Source: Alloprevotella sp. (GTDB lineage Bacteria; Bacteroidota; Bacteroidia; Bacteroidales; Bacteroidaceae). Taken from it: a DNA stretch of 64,000 bases. The DNA lies in the NCBI GenBank assembly GCA_017471505.1, contig JAFUTC010000004.1, positions 253,608 through 317,607 on the forward strand, in the 5' to 3' direction. This document shows, in pieces, positions 47,301-55,464 of the stretch. The number at the start of each line of letters is the position of its first letter. The stretch's first letter is position 1. The notes beneath the pieces were generated by a model, which was not told the DNA's origin, did not search any database, and saw nothing but the letters and a program-made list of their open reading frames with translations. Both the position numbers and the translations under genes were made by a program.

Positions 47301-50300
47301 AGTCGTTGGTGAAGAGCGGCTCTCTGCAAACGATAGAAAATGACATCTTGAAAGAACTATTGAGTCAAGGAGGTGTTCAAGAGTCAAAGAGTTCTGACAA
47401 TAGTACGACAAATGAGTCTACTGTTCCCCTTTCATACGCCCAAACGGGAGTGTATTTCGATTGTTTGAGAAATCCCACCTCCACCTTATATAATATACCT
47501 TATCTCCTCACGTTTCCGGCAGGGACCAATGCCACGGCATTAAGCAATGCCGTGAAGCAAGTTGTCGAATGTCATCCCGAACTGGGTGTCCACTTCTCTA
47601 CCCAAGGGGAACAAATAGTGCAGACTTTGGAAGATAGTGTTCCCGTGGAAGTCGTGACTACCCAGATGAGTGATGGGGAATTGGAAAAATACAAGTCGGA
47701 GTTCGTCCGTCCGTTCAATTTACAGAAAGCCCCGCTCTATCGTTTTGAAGTGGTGGAAACACCCACTGCCGTCCATCTGCTGATGGATGTGCATCATCTG
47801 TTGTTTGATGGTGGGTCGGCTGACTTATTCATTCGTCAACTTTGTTCTGTGGTTGAGGGTAACAGCATAGATAAAGAAGATTATAGTTATTTCAATTTCG
47901 TGGTAGACCAGCAAGCCGCCGCAGATGGCGAAACGTTTGCCGCTTCTCGCCAGTTCTTTGCCGATAGATTGCAATCATGTGAGGGTGCAAGTGAAATTCC
48001 TGCCGACTTACCAAAGACCGACCAGCAGGGATTCATCGGCGAGGCTGTCTGTCTGGTAGACCATGACAAGGCCATAGCTTTCTGTCGCCAGCAGGAGATT
48101 ACGCCGGCACATCTTTATCTTGCTGCCGTCAGCTATGTTGTATCACGTTACATCAACAGTCGCGACGTTTACCTCAGCACTGTCAGCAGCGGACGCTCTA
48201 ACCTGAAGATTGCCGATACGGTGGGTATGTTTGTCAATACCCTTGCCCTCAGTCTGAAGATTGACGATGTGACGGTGGCCGACTATCTGCATCAAGTCAG
48301 CAACACCTTTGACGAGACGCTACGCCACGAGGACTATCCTTTCGCCCGTATTGCTGCCGACTACGGTTTCCATCCCGCCATTGCCTACGCTTACCAAGTG
48401 GGTGTGTTGTCGAAATATACAGTTCATGGGCAACCTGTCGGACAGGAGCTGTTGGAGTTGAATGTGCCGAAGTTTAAGTTGAATATCAAGATAGAGTCGC
48501 GTGGGGTGGTGGTGCAATATGATGATGCCCTCTATTCCGTCCGTTTGGGCAATGCCATAGCCGAGAGCATCGTGGCTGTTGCCGAGCGCATGATAGCCCA
48601 ACCACAAGCGAAAGTACGCCAGCTCTCTATCATCAGCGAAAACCAAGAAGAGGAGTTAGGCCATCTGCGTCAGGTGGCTACGGGTGAGGCTCCATTTAAG
48701 TTGTTCCATGAGTGTATCAGCTACTATGCCCATCAGTCACCGGGACAGGAGGCATTGGTTGCTTGCGACGCCACATATAGTTATAAGGAAATGGACGAAC
48801 TGACGAATCGCATCGCCAATGGCTTGCACAAGCGTGGTGTCAAGACTGGCGACCGTATCGCCCTGTTGCTGCCACGTACCAGTCGGCTGATTCTCTCGCT
48901 CTTCGGCGTGTTGAAAGTTGGTGCCGCCTATATCCCCTGCGACCCTGACTATCCAGAGGATCGCGTGAAACTGATTCTTGAGGATAGCGAGGCAAAACTG
49001 ATTATCACACCTGAATTAGCAGAAGAGTTGTTGCAGACGGATGATGCCTCGCAGCCGCAGACAGATGTCACCCCTGAAGATCTTGCATACCTTATTTATA
49101 CCAGTGGCTCCACGGGTCGCCCCAAGGGAGTGATGTTGCGCCATGCGGGTATCTGCAACTACCTCTATGGACATCCGGCAAATGTCTTTGCCAATGCCGT
49201 GCTGACAGATACCACACGCATCCTCAGCGTCACCACCATCTCGTTTGATGCCGCCCTGCAAGATATCGGTATGGCCTACTATAATGGTAAGACGCTCATT
49301 GTTGCCACAGAGGAACAAGCCAACAACCCACTCGACTTGGCTCAACTCATCAAGACACAGCATATTAACATGGTGAGTGGTACGCCTTCGCGTTGGCAGA
49401 CCTGGCTTACCAGCGAGGACTTCTGCGATGCCATCAGCCAAGTGAAGATCTGCCGTGCGGGTGGTGAGAAATTCTCCGACCAATTGTTGCAACAGATGCA
49501 CGGCATCACCAAGGCACGTATCTTCAATTGCTATGGTCCCACGGAGATTACCGTGGCGTCGAACAATGCCGAACTGACCAATGCCAAGACCGCCACCGTC
49601 GGGAAGCCACAGTTGAACGTGAAGGAGTTTATCGTCGATACAGACGGCAACGAACTGCCAGTGGGTGTCGTTGGCGAGCTTTATATCGGCGGTCGTGGTG
49701 TGGCTCGCGGCTATAACAACCTTGACGATATGACCCGCGAGCGTTTCGTGGAATACCACGGCGAGCGCATCTATAAGTCGGGCGACTATGCTAAGTGGTT
49801 GCCTGATGGAAATGTCATGATTCTCGGACGTACCGACCATCAGATTAAGTTGCGCGGCTTGCGCATCGAACTCGGCGAGATAGAGAATGTAATGTTAAGG
49901 GTGGAAGGCATGAAGAAGGTGGTCATCGTCATTCGCAAACTCAACGACAAAGAACACCTCTGCGCCTACTATACCGCAGAACATGAGATAGTTCCCAACG
50001 AACTGAAAGCCGAGATTTCCAAGAGTCTGACACAATATATGGTGCCTACGGCCTACCTCCAACTGAAGGAAATGCCGATGACACCCAACGGTAAGACTGA
50101 CATCAAGGCACTGCCCGAGCCGCAACTGGCCATTAGTGGCGACTATGAGGCACCCGCCACTGACACAGAGCGGACGTTCTGTAATATCTTCGCCACCATC
50201 TTACAGATGGATAAGGTGGGAGCCACAGACAATTTCTTTGAGTTGGGAGGGACATCATTGGTCGTTACACGTGTCATCATCGAGGCAGACAAGGCAGGGT

Positions 50301-51571
50301 TGCATGTGGCTTATGGGGACGTGTTCGCCCATCCCACGCCAAGGCAATTGGCAAGCCAGTTTGAATCGGCGGATGAAAAGAAATCCCTGGGCGACTCCGA
50401 AATAGCTGATTACGACTATTCGGCCATCAATCATCTCTTGCAGCAAAACAATCTGACGATGTTCCGTAAGGGGCAGCGGCAGCCCATTGGTAATGTCTTG
50501 CTGACAGGAGCAACGGGCTATCTCGGCATCCATATTCTTCGTGAACTCATCGATTCCGATGCCTCGAACATCTATTGCTTGGTGAGAGGCAAGAACCAAG
50601 AGGCGGCGGAGAGCCGTCTACGGACGCTTCTCTACTATTATTTCTCCGACTCCTTCAAGGGTCTCATAGGCACTCGCCTCCATGTAGTGTTGGGCGATGT
50701 GACTGGAAATATTGACGAGAGCCTGCCTATCGACACGGTTTTCAATTGCGCTGCCATCGTCAAGCATTTCTCCGAGGGTACGGAGATAGAGGACGTGAAC
50801 ATCGGAGGGGCGCAGCGGTGTGTGGACTTCTGCATCAAGAAGGGCGCACGGCTCATCCATGTCTCCACGGCAAGTACGCGCGGATTGTGGGCTGGAGAGG
50901 TGAAGGATGACATCTTTACCGAGCAACGACTCTACATGGGGCAATATCTTGGCAACAAGTATATCTACTCTAAGTTTATGGCTGAACGCCTTATCCTCGA
51001 TGCCGTTGCCCAGCATGGGCTACATGCGAAGATCATGCGTGTGGGAAACCTTGCCGCCCGGAGTACCGACGGCGAGTTCCAGGCCAATTTCTCCACCAAC
51101 TCCTTCATGGGTCGTATCAAGGTGTATAACATGCTTGGCTGCTGTCCATACGGGATGAGAAACAAGAGCGTGGAGTTCTCGCCCATCAACGAGGTGGCTC
51201 ATGCCATCGTGTTATTGGCGACCACGCCGAGGGAATGCACCGTGTTCCATCCTTATAACATCCATGGCCAGTTCCTTGGCGATGTGTTGATGGGGCTGAC
51301 GACAGTGGGCGATGGCGTGCGTTTCGTGGAGCAAGACGACTTTGATGCCGCCATGCAACAAGCCAAGGACGACCCGCAGAAAGCCCGCCAAATGGCAAGC
51401 CTGTTGGCTTATCAAGACATGGCACACGGGCAGAAGACCACCGATGTGCGCCGCGACAACGACTATACCACGCAGGTACTCTATCGCTTGGGCTTCTCCT
51501 GGTCGCCCACGTCATGGGATTATGTCGAGCGTATGCTCACCGCCATCGGTGGGTTTGGCTTCTTCGATTGA
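44339..51571 (+). CDS. Two-module nonribosomal peptide synthetase, C-A-T-C-A-T-R
   Basis: A 2410-residue NRPS. C1 about 1-440 (HHIIVDG, 128-134); A1 about 450-935 (LYTSGSTGIPKG from about 583; YNVYGPTECT; YRTGD); T1 about 950-1030 with phosphopantetheine Ser 967 in AGLTSISAI, an atypical replacement for GGxSL. C2 about 1055-1490 (HHLLFDG, about 1151); A2 about 1505-1935 (IYTSGSTGRPKG, FNCYGPTEIT); T2 about 1950-2020 with Ser 1973 in ELGGTSLV. A thioester reductase about 2050-2410 follows (TGATGYLG, 2055; YIYSK, about 2207). Reductase release predicts a dipeptide aldehyde or pyrazine-type cyclised product. By-eye specificity residues are DAMFSGVIF (A1) and DAQSCACVA (A2), with no confident amino-acid match. 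C1 at the start suggests an acyl starter. Confidence 0.97.
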   Translation: MKRFTPLTKSQLGIYIECMNHLDEPYYNLPYLYILDKSLDGMRLCQAVETAVKAHPTLFTRIIQDEDGEPKQTIDMENEEWTLSIEKVEDINQVKNQLIQPYDILGGRLFHIRLFQDAEQFYLFIDYHHIIVDGTSMSIMLHDIERAYQGEDIEKEGVTLEEIAFEEFEEREKPIFEEAKQWYAKNFDCSDTFTQLMPDLENSRHQEDSMLLTLAIDPNRVAAFCQENGIFKSTLFTSAYSFLLCKFNNEQESLFTTVYNGRRDKRMNHTVGMFVKTLPVYAKYDKDTTVIEFLRAGQEQMRGCRQYDIYSFGDVMADLKLQSNSMFAWHGMLFSDEQLMGKPMKAERLGNSTLDASLYLKAFVLGGHYQVKAEYNANEYSQELISQFLQSYEAVVNGFLSAGYLSDIDISTDKQVELLDSFNRQDVDYDDTQTIVSLFRRQAEKTPQATAVVYKGKRFTYADVNDMSDRIACRIASMGLGTEDVVSILIPRSEWMVIASLGVLKAGCGYQPLDPTYPKERLNFMMQDANAKLLIADGELRPIVDEYQGDVLLIEDGKMKMEGDVVHCHLASEITPDNLFIMLYTSGSTGIPKGCQLTHGNLVAFCHWYQRFYELKPGHCVAAYASYGFDASMMDMYPALTSGACVHIIPEELRLDLMALNDYFEQNSITHSFMTTQVGYQFATSIDNHSLLYLSTGGEKLAPMAPPTGYKFYNVYGPTECTIFTTAYHLREQMKEIPIGKPLENMRLYIVDQQGHRLPVGAAGELWVSGPQVSRGYLNRPDKTAEVYIDNPFTDERKYRRVYRTGDIVRYLPSGDIQFVGRRDGQVKIRGFRIELKEVEGIIRQFPNIKDATVQAFDEDGGGKFIAAYIVSDQQIDIESLNQFILDEKPPYMVPAVTMQIDAIPLNQNQKVNKRALPKPEKKSMDIEAVNIPMNVLEEELHGMVAAIVGNGDFGVTTPLGYAGLTSISAIKLAVQVNKRYHVALDSKSLVKSGSLQTIENDILKELLSQGGVQESKSSDNSTTNESTVPLSYAQTGVYFDCLRNPTSTLYNIPYLLTFPAGTNATALSNAVKQVVECHPELGVHFSTQGEQIVQTLEDSVPVEVVTTQMSDGELEKYKSEFVRPFNLQKAPLYRFEVVETPTAVHLLMDVHHLLFDGGSADLFIRQLCSVVEGNSIDKEDYSYFNFVVDQQAAADGETFAASRQFFADRLQSCEGASEIPADLPKTDQQGFIGEAVCLVDHDKAIAFCRQQEITPAHLYLAAVSYVVSRYINSRDVYLSTVSSGRSNLKIADTVGMFVNTLALSLKIDDVTVADYLHQVSNTFDETLRHEDYPFARIAADYGFHPAIAYAYQVGVLSKYTVHGQPVGQELLELNVPKFKLNIKIESRGVVVQYDDALYSVRLGNAIAESIVAVAERMIAQPQAKVRQLSIISENQEEELGHLRQVATGEAPFKLFHECISYYAHQSPGQEALVACDATYSYKEMDELTNRIANGLHKRGVKTGDRIALLLPRTSRLILSLFGVLKVGAAYIPCDPDYPEDRVKLILEDSEAKLIITPELAEELLQTDDASQPQTDVTPEDLAYLIYTSGSTGRPKGVMLRHAGICNYLYGHPANVFANAVLTDTTRILSVTTISFDAALQDIGMAYYNGKTLIVATEEQANNPLDLAQLIKTQHINMVSGTPSRWQTWLTSEDFCDAISQVKICRAGGEKFSDQLLQQMHGITKARIFNCYGPTEITVASNNAELTNAKTATVGKPQLNVKEFIVDTDGNELPVGVVGELYIGGRGVARGYNNLDDMTRERFVEYHGERIYKSGDYAKWLPDGNVMILGRTDHQIKLRGLRIELGEIENVMLRVEGMKKVVIVIRKLNDKEHLCAYYTAEHEIVPNELKAEISKSLTQYMVPTAYLQLKEMPMTPNGKTDIKALPEPQLAISGDYEAPATDTERTFCNIFATILQMDKVGATDNFFELGGTSLVVTRVIIEADKAGLHVAYGDVFAHPTPRQLASQFESADEKKSLGDSEIADYDYSAINHLLQQNNLTMFRKGQRQPIGNVLLTGATGYLGIHILRELIDSDASNIYCLVRGKNQEAAESRLRTLLYYYFSDSFKGLIGTRLHVVLGDVTGNIDESLPIDTVFNCAAIVKHFSEGTEIEDVNIGGAQRCVDFCIKKGARLIHVSTASTRGLWAGEVKDDIFTEQRLYMGQYLGNKYIYSKFMAERLILDAVAQHGLHAKIMRVGNLAARSTDGEFQANFSTNSFMGRIKVYNMLGCCPYGMRNKSVEFSPINEVAHAIVLLATTPRECTVFHPYNIHGQFLGDVLMGLTTVGDGVRFVEQDDFDAAMQQAKDDPQKARQMASLLAYQDMAHGQKTTDVRRDNDYTTQVLYRLGFSWSPTSWDYVERMLTAIGGFGFFD

Positions 51572-51600
51572 TTTTAGTAGGGTAATTATTTATGGTGATA

Positions 51601-51699
51601 GTTGATGCCAACTCATCATTTGAGGATAGTCAAAGCCGCTTGGACGAGTTGTCCAAAAGGCTTGGACGACTCGTCCAAAGCCTTTGGACGGGCATCAAC
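51601..51699. repeat. 22-bp palindrome pair inside a 9-bp inverted repeat, NRPS-MATE gap
   Basis: TTGGACGAGTTGTCCAA (51640-51656) and TTGGACGACTCGTCCAA (51662-51678) are palindromic and 22 bp apart; a half copy TTGGACG starts another 22 bp on (51684). GTTGATGCC (51601-51609) and GGCATCAAC (51691-51699) enclose them. The core can form a long hairpin (about 51653-51688). Confidence 0.85.
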
Positions 51700-51705
51700 C
51701 GATAT

Positions 51706-51731
51706 ATTAGTTCTTAAGTTCTCACAAACTT
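51706..51731 (+). repeat. Intergenic hairpin repeat, copy C (before the MATE gene)
   Basis: ATTAGTTCTTAAGTTCTCAC followed by AAACTT. The hairpin AAGTTCTCACAAACTT (51716-51731) is a variant of copies A and B in which the closing G-C pair has become A-T, a compensated change. Confidence 0.75.
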
Positions 51732-51736
51732 GCGAA

Positions 51737-53050
51737 ATGAAAAATGAAGAGTCATCCCTGTTTTACAGGTTTCTTTGGGCCTATATCCTCGTTGCCCTCT
51801 CGGGTTGTTTAGGGAATGTGGTCGATGGCATCATCGTAGGCAACCTCATCGACAAGGATGGTGTCAGTGCCATTAATCTCTCCAAACCCATCGTCCAGTT
51901 TATCTTTACGCTCCATTTGCTCATCAATGCGGGTGCCGGAATGCTTGTGGGATACGCGTTGGGGAGGAACGATGTTGGGGAGGCGCGTAGATTTTTTTCC
52001 CGCTCGTTGGCACTCAGCGTGGGGTTGGGGCTTGTCATCACGCTCCTTGGTGGCATCGTCTTCCCTGCGGATATATCGCGGTTGCTGTGCAGCGATGACG
52101 TGATTCGTCCCTTGGCATTCCAATATATGCAAGTATTGCTCATAGGTTCGCCCGCTTATATCTTGATGTGGGGACTCTCTACAATGGTGGGTGTTGATGG
52201 CAGCCCGCAGCTTGTCTCCGTTGCGGTTATCGTGGACAATGCCGTCAATCTTTGCCTCGACATCGTTTTCATCCAACTATTCGGGTGGGGTATCACGGGG
52301 TCTTCGGCGGCTACCATCGTGGGTCATCTTGTGGGAATAGCTATCTTGCTGACCCATTGGCGGAGGCATCGTAGGCTTTTACCCATCATCGAAACGAAGA
52401 GCTTGGTGGCATCGTGGCGACGTATCGTCGGACAGGGCGCACCTTTGGCGTTGGCTTCTGTCTGCTTGACGCTGCTCCTGCTCTCAGCCAATACCATTGT
52501 CCTCTCCACGGCGGGCAGCGTGGGAATATTCGTCTTTGCCGTTTGCATGAACCTATTGCAGGTCTACAACCTTTTCATTTCGGGTACCTGCCAAACGTTA
52601 CAATCGCTCGGTGCCATCACGATTGGTAAGAACGACAGTGATGGATTCCGTGCCGTGTTGCGCCGTGCCTTCCGTTTTATCACCGTTTCCATGGTGGTGA
52701 CGTGTTTGTTGGTGTGGGTCTTCCCCGGTACGATAGCCCGTCTGTTCGGTGCCACGGAGGAGGTGGTGATAGCGGAGTGCAGTCATGCATTGCGTATCTT
52801 TGCCCTGAGTTTCATTCCGTTCTGTTACATCTACGTGCTGATGATAGTGTATAAGCTGTATAAGCAGCATCGAATGGCGTTGTTTATCTCGTTGGCTCTG
52901 TCGCTTACGGTAATCCCCGTTATGTGGCTGATGGCGCATTACCTGCCCTCTGGCTTGTGGTATAGTTACCTTGTGGCATACGTGTTGGAGGCGATAGCCA
53001 TCGTCATTCTTCACAAGGCAACACATGTGGAATTGAAATTAGTTGATTAG
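51737..53050 (+). CDS. MATE-family multidrug/metabolite exporter
   Basis: The 437-residue integral membrane protein has about twelve hydrophobic helices. VALSGCLGNVVDGIIVG near the N terminus and NAGAGMLVGYALGRNDV are MATE-family segments. It uses an ion gradient to expel small molecules and is a natural exporter candidate for the NRPS product across the inner membrane. I start at ATG 51737 (MKNEESSLFYRF); the longer frame (from 51602) runs through the repeat region and gives 45 non-helical residues. The C terminus reads LKLVD and lies within the hairpin repeat copy B. Confidence 0.93.
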   Translation: MKNEESSLFYRFLWAYILVALSGCLGNVVDGIIVGNLIDKDGVSAINLSKPIVQFIFTLHLLINAGAGMLVGYALGRNDVGEARRFFSRSLALSVGLGLVITLLGGIVFPADISRLLCSDDVIRPLAFQYMQVLLIGSPAYILMWGLSTMVGVDGSPQLVSVAVIVDNAVNLCLDIVFIQLFGWGITGSSAATIVGHLVGIAILLTHWRRHRRLLPIIETKSLVASWRRIVGQGAPLALASVCLTLLLLSANTIVLSTAGSVGIFVFAVCMNLLQVYNLFISGTCQTLQSLGAITIGKNDSDGFRAVLRRAFRFITVSMVVTCLLVWVFPGTIARLFGATEEVVIAECSHALRIFALSFIPFCYIYVLMIVYKLYKQHRMALFISLALSLTVIPVMWLMAHYLPSGLWYSYLVAYVLEAIAIVILHKATHVELKLVD

Positions 53051-53100
53051 TTATTGAGTTCTCACAAACTCACAAACTCATAAACTTATAATCTCACAAA
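53039..53100 (+). repeat. Intergenic hairpin repeat, copy B (after the MATE gene)
   Basis: The same ATTAGTTATTGAGTTCTCAC string as copy A, with hairpin GAGTTCTCACAAACTC at 53056-53071, 5 bases after the MATE stop. As in copy A, Leu-Val-(Asp/Asn)-stop falls inside the shared sequence. Confidence 0.8.
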
Positions 53101-53116
53101 TTCATTATAAGGAGGG

Positions 53117-53689
53117 ATGGTCTATATTGACGATAATCCACAGGAAATCGACGTGGCAGAGGCTCTTTCTGTCGTCAGCCAGCAACGGCGCGACCATTCA
53201 TTGCGCTATCTGAGGGAGCATGATAGGCGGCTATCGCTGTCGGCTTACCTACTCTTGCAGAAGGCCTTGCGACAAGAATATGGCATCTTCGAGCCGCCCC
53301 TCTTCTCTTTTACGCCACAAGGGAAGCCCCTGTTGAGGGATCACCCTGATATTCATTTTAGCCTCAGCCATTGCTGCCAGGCTGCCGTTTGTGCCGTCGA
53401 TAGCCGCCCTGTGGGCATTGATATTGAGAGTGTCGATGCGTATGATCCCGCCCTTGTTGCCGTCACCATGAGCGGAAAGGAGCAAGAAACCATTGCCCAA
53501 GCCCCTTTTCCCGCCGTGGCATTCATCCGTTTCTGGACGATGAAGGAAAGCCTGTTGAAGTTTTTGGGAGAGGGATTGGTGGCAGGGCGGCTGCCCTCTA
53601 TCCTTGACACGAGCATCCCCCACCATTTCATTACCCGTGAGAATATGGCATCGGGATATGTCTACACCGTGTGCGAGAGCGGAATATGA
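53117..53689 (+). CDS. 4'-phosphopantetheinyl transferase (Sfp type)
   Basis: A 190-residue Sfp-type enzyme that loads the phosphopantetheine arm onto carrier domains. The Mg/CoA motif VGIDIESV (D102, E104) and the FWTMKESLLKF motif (W140, K143, E144) are present, as is FSLSH. At 190 residues it is somewhat shorter than Sfp. A purine-rich AAGGAGGG run lies 2-9 bases before ATG 53117, unusually close. It should activate T1 and T2 of the NRPS. Confidence 0.92.
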   Translation: MVYIDDNPQEIDVAEALSVVSQQRRDHSLRYLREHDRRLSLSAYLLLQKALRQEYGIFEPPLFSFTPQGKPLLRDHPDIHFSLSHCCQAAVCAVDSRPVGIDIESVDAYDPALVAVTMSGKEQETIAQAPFPAVAFIRFWTMKESLLKFLGEGLVAGRLPSILDTSIPHHFITRENMASGYVYTVCESGI

Positions 53690-54070
53690 GCAAAAAATGA
53701 GGGAAAACAAGCTTTTTGGAGTATATTTTCGTGTTATTCCATAAAAAATGGTAATTTTGTATGGGGCAAAATAGAGCTAAAAAAGTGAAGTCTGGGGGTA
53801 ATATATCGATGAAGGCAGATGCTGATATGGTTATGAGAAAACTTGCACAAAACCCCTCTTTTTGTGGTTTACAAAAGTTAAATACATTAAATCTTCATTC
53901 TTTTTGTCCTTCACAGAATCCACGTCGACACTTTTCTACCGTTTAACACACAAGTCGTTGATATAAAACGACTTACAAATACCATAATTGAATTTACCAC
54001 CGGCACCGACAAACACGCTCACAACGGCCTCATACGGCCCGAGAAAGCCATCCGGCTGCCACCGCATACT
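53690..54070 (+). other. AT-rich 381-base gap at the right island edge: promoter, hairpin and a lone array-like unit
   Basis: TTCG at 53728-53731, 20 bases, TAATTTTG (53752-53759) gives a plausible promoter. An 8-bp hairpin AAGTCGTT/AACGACTT is at 53952-53974, with no T-tract. A lone CATAATTGAATTT at 53983-53995 is identical over 13 bases to unit 3 of array 2. A 61-codon frame (53761-53946) has no recognisable features and I do not call it. GC-rich sequence resumes after about 53995. Confidence 0.55.
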
Positions 54071-55081
54071 ATGAAACCAACCCGCAACCGCCTGCTCGTG
54101 GTCCGCCTCTCGGCCCTTGGCGACGTCGCCATGACCATTCCGGCCATCTACTCGCTCGCACGCCAGCATCCCGAAGTCGAAGTGTGCGTGCTCACCGAGC
54201 AAAAATTCGCCAGCCTCTTCCTCGAGCCCCCCGCCAACCTGCGACTGATTGACTACACACGCCAGCGCTTCAGCGGCATAGGCGGCTGGTGGCGCTTGTG
54301 CCGGATGCTGCAAAAAGAGCACTTTGCAGCCGTCGCCGACCTACACAACGTGCTCCGCACATGGCTCGTCGATGCGTGGTTCATAGTCCACGGCGTGCGC
54401 ACGGCCATGCTGCCCAAGCGCCGCAGCGAGCGACCCGCCATCCTCAAGGGCAAAACCACCGCCGAACCGTTCGTCGAGCGCTACTACAACGTGTTCCGCC
54501 GCCTCGGCTACGACCTGCAGCCCGACTTCGCAGGCTTCTTTGCCGACCAGTCCGCCGCACCGGCCGCCAACGCCGGCAAGCGCTTCCGAATCGGACTCGC
54601 ACCCTTTGCCCGCTATACGAACAAGACCTACCCCATAACGCTCACCGAGAAAGTCATCGACCTGCTCAACCGCCGCAGCGACACCGACATCTACCTCTTT
54701 GGCGGAGGAAAGCGCGAGACCGACCTCTTCCGCGACTGGCAGAAGCGATTCGCCCACGTCGTATACATCTCGGGCGACAAGACCCTGGCCGACGAACTGG
54801 CGCTTATGCATTCGCTCGACACGATGGTCAGCATGGACTCCGCCAATATGCACCTGGCCAGCCTCACCGGCACGCGCGTCGTCTCGCTATGGGGCAGCAC
54901 CACGCCGCAATGTGGATTTCTCGGATGGAAGCAACAGCCCGACGACGCCCTCTGTGCCGCGCTGCCGTGCCAGCCGTGCACCATCAGCGGCAGTCCGACG
55001 TGCCAACGCAAAGACCTCGCCTGTCTCCACGCCATAAGTCCCGACACCGTGGTTGAAGCCATCTTCAGGCAGCGCCCATAG
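54071..55081 (+). CDS. Glycosyltransferase family 9, ADP-heptose:LPS heptosyltransferase-like
   Basis: A 336-residue GT9/GT-B protein. RLSALGDVAMTIPAI near the N terminus and SMDSANMHLASLTGTRVVSLWG plus TTPQCGF in the C-terminal donor domain are the family hallmarks. It should add heptose or a related sugar to the LPS inner core at the inner membrane. GC-rich and core-like, it continues the LPS functions that precede the island (waaA, kdsB, LPS kinase). Confidence 0.9.
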   Translation: MKPTRNRLLVVRLSALGDVAMTIPAIYSLARQHPEVEVCVLTEQKFASLFLEPPANLRLIDYTRQRFSGIGGWWRLCRMLQKEHFAAVADLHNVLRTWLVDAWFIVHGVRTAMLPKRRSERPAILKGKTTAEPFVERYYNVFRRLGYDLQPDFAGFFADQSAAPAANAGKRFRIGLAPFARYTNKTYPITLTEKVIDLLNRRSDTDIYLFGGGKRETDLFRDWQKRFAHVVYISGDKTLADELALMHSLDTMVSMDSANMHLASLTGTRVVSLWGSTTPQCGFLGWKQQPDDALCAALPCQPCTISGSPTCQRKDLACLHAISPDTVVEAIFRQRP

Positions 55082-55125
55082 GACGGCCCGCACACATCCC
55101 CCGAACAACCTTAAATCAAATAACG

Positions 55126-55449
55126 ATGGCAACCATCCAACTAAACGAAAAAGGCTCCCGCCACATGGAAGTGACCGACGAGAACCTGCAGACAATCGAC
55201 AAGTACAACCTTTTCGACACGCTCATAGACAGCCACGGCTACGTGACCGACGACACGCTCGAACGCCTGCGCCTGACCGTTCGCTCGCTTATAGCCTCGT
55301 CACACGGCAATACGCGGCCGCTCCTGAACCTTTGCCTCGACGTCATCTACGACCCACATTTCAAGGCGTTCAGCCTTGGACAACTGGCCGAACTCTATGC
55401 CCAGTGGAAAAAGGAGCATTGCCCGCAACTGCCCACCGAACTTTTCTGA
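55126..55449 (+). CDS. Small protein of unknown function downstream of the GT9 gene
   Basis: A 107-residue, helical, soluble protein (MATIQLNEKG...CPQLPTELF) with no recognised domain, signal or membrane segment. It lies 44 bases after the heptosyltransferase and 15 bases before the HhH/barrel gene. No function can be assigned. Confidence 0.62.
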   Translation: MATIQLNEKGSRHMEVTDENLQTIDKYNLFDTLIDSHGYVTDDTLERLRLTVRSLIASSHGNTRPLLNLCLDVIYDPHFKAFSLGQLAELYAQWKKEHCPQLPTELF

Positions 55450-55464
55450 CCCCAACCCACGCCT

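Larger units (their letters stand above)
40481..53990 (+). other. Horizontally acquired-looking NRPS island
   Basis: All six island genes run rightward and are visibly AT-richer, with different codon preference (many TTG, GAT, AAA-rich codons), than the GC-rich neighbours on both sides. The left edge abuts array 4 and the LPS kinase gene; the right edge returns to GC-rich DNA near 53995, before a GT9 gene of the LPS pathway. No integrase, transposase, tRNA or clear long flanking direct repeat was seen, so the mechanism of entry is unknown. Boundaries are by eye. Confidence 0.75.

Noticed and set aside
53761..53946. 61-codon frame at the right island edge
   Set aside because: No recognisable motif, and its ATG lies within a few bases of the predicted transcription start.
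40481..53990. An integrase, transposase or tRNA att site explaining the island
   Set aside because: No such gene and no long flanking direct repeat were found; the nearest tRNA is 17 kb away.
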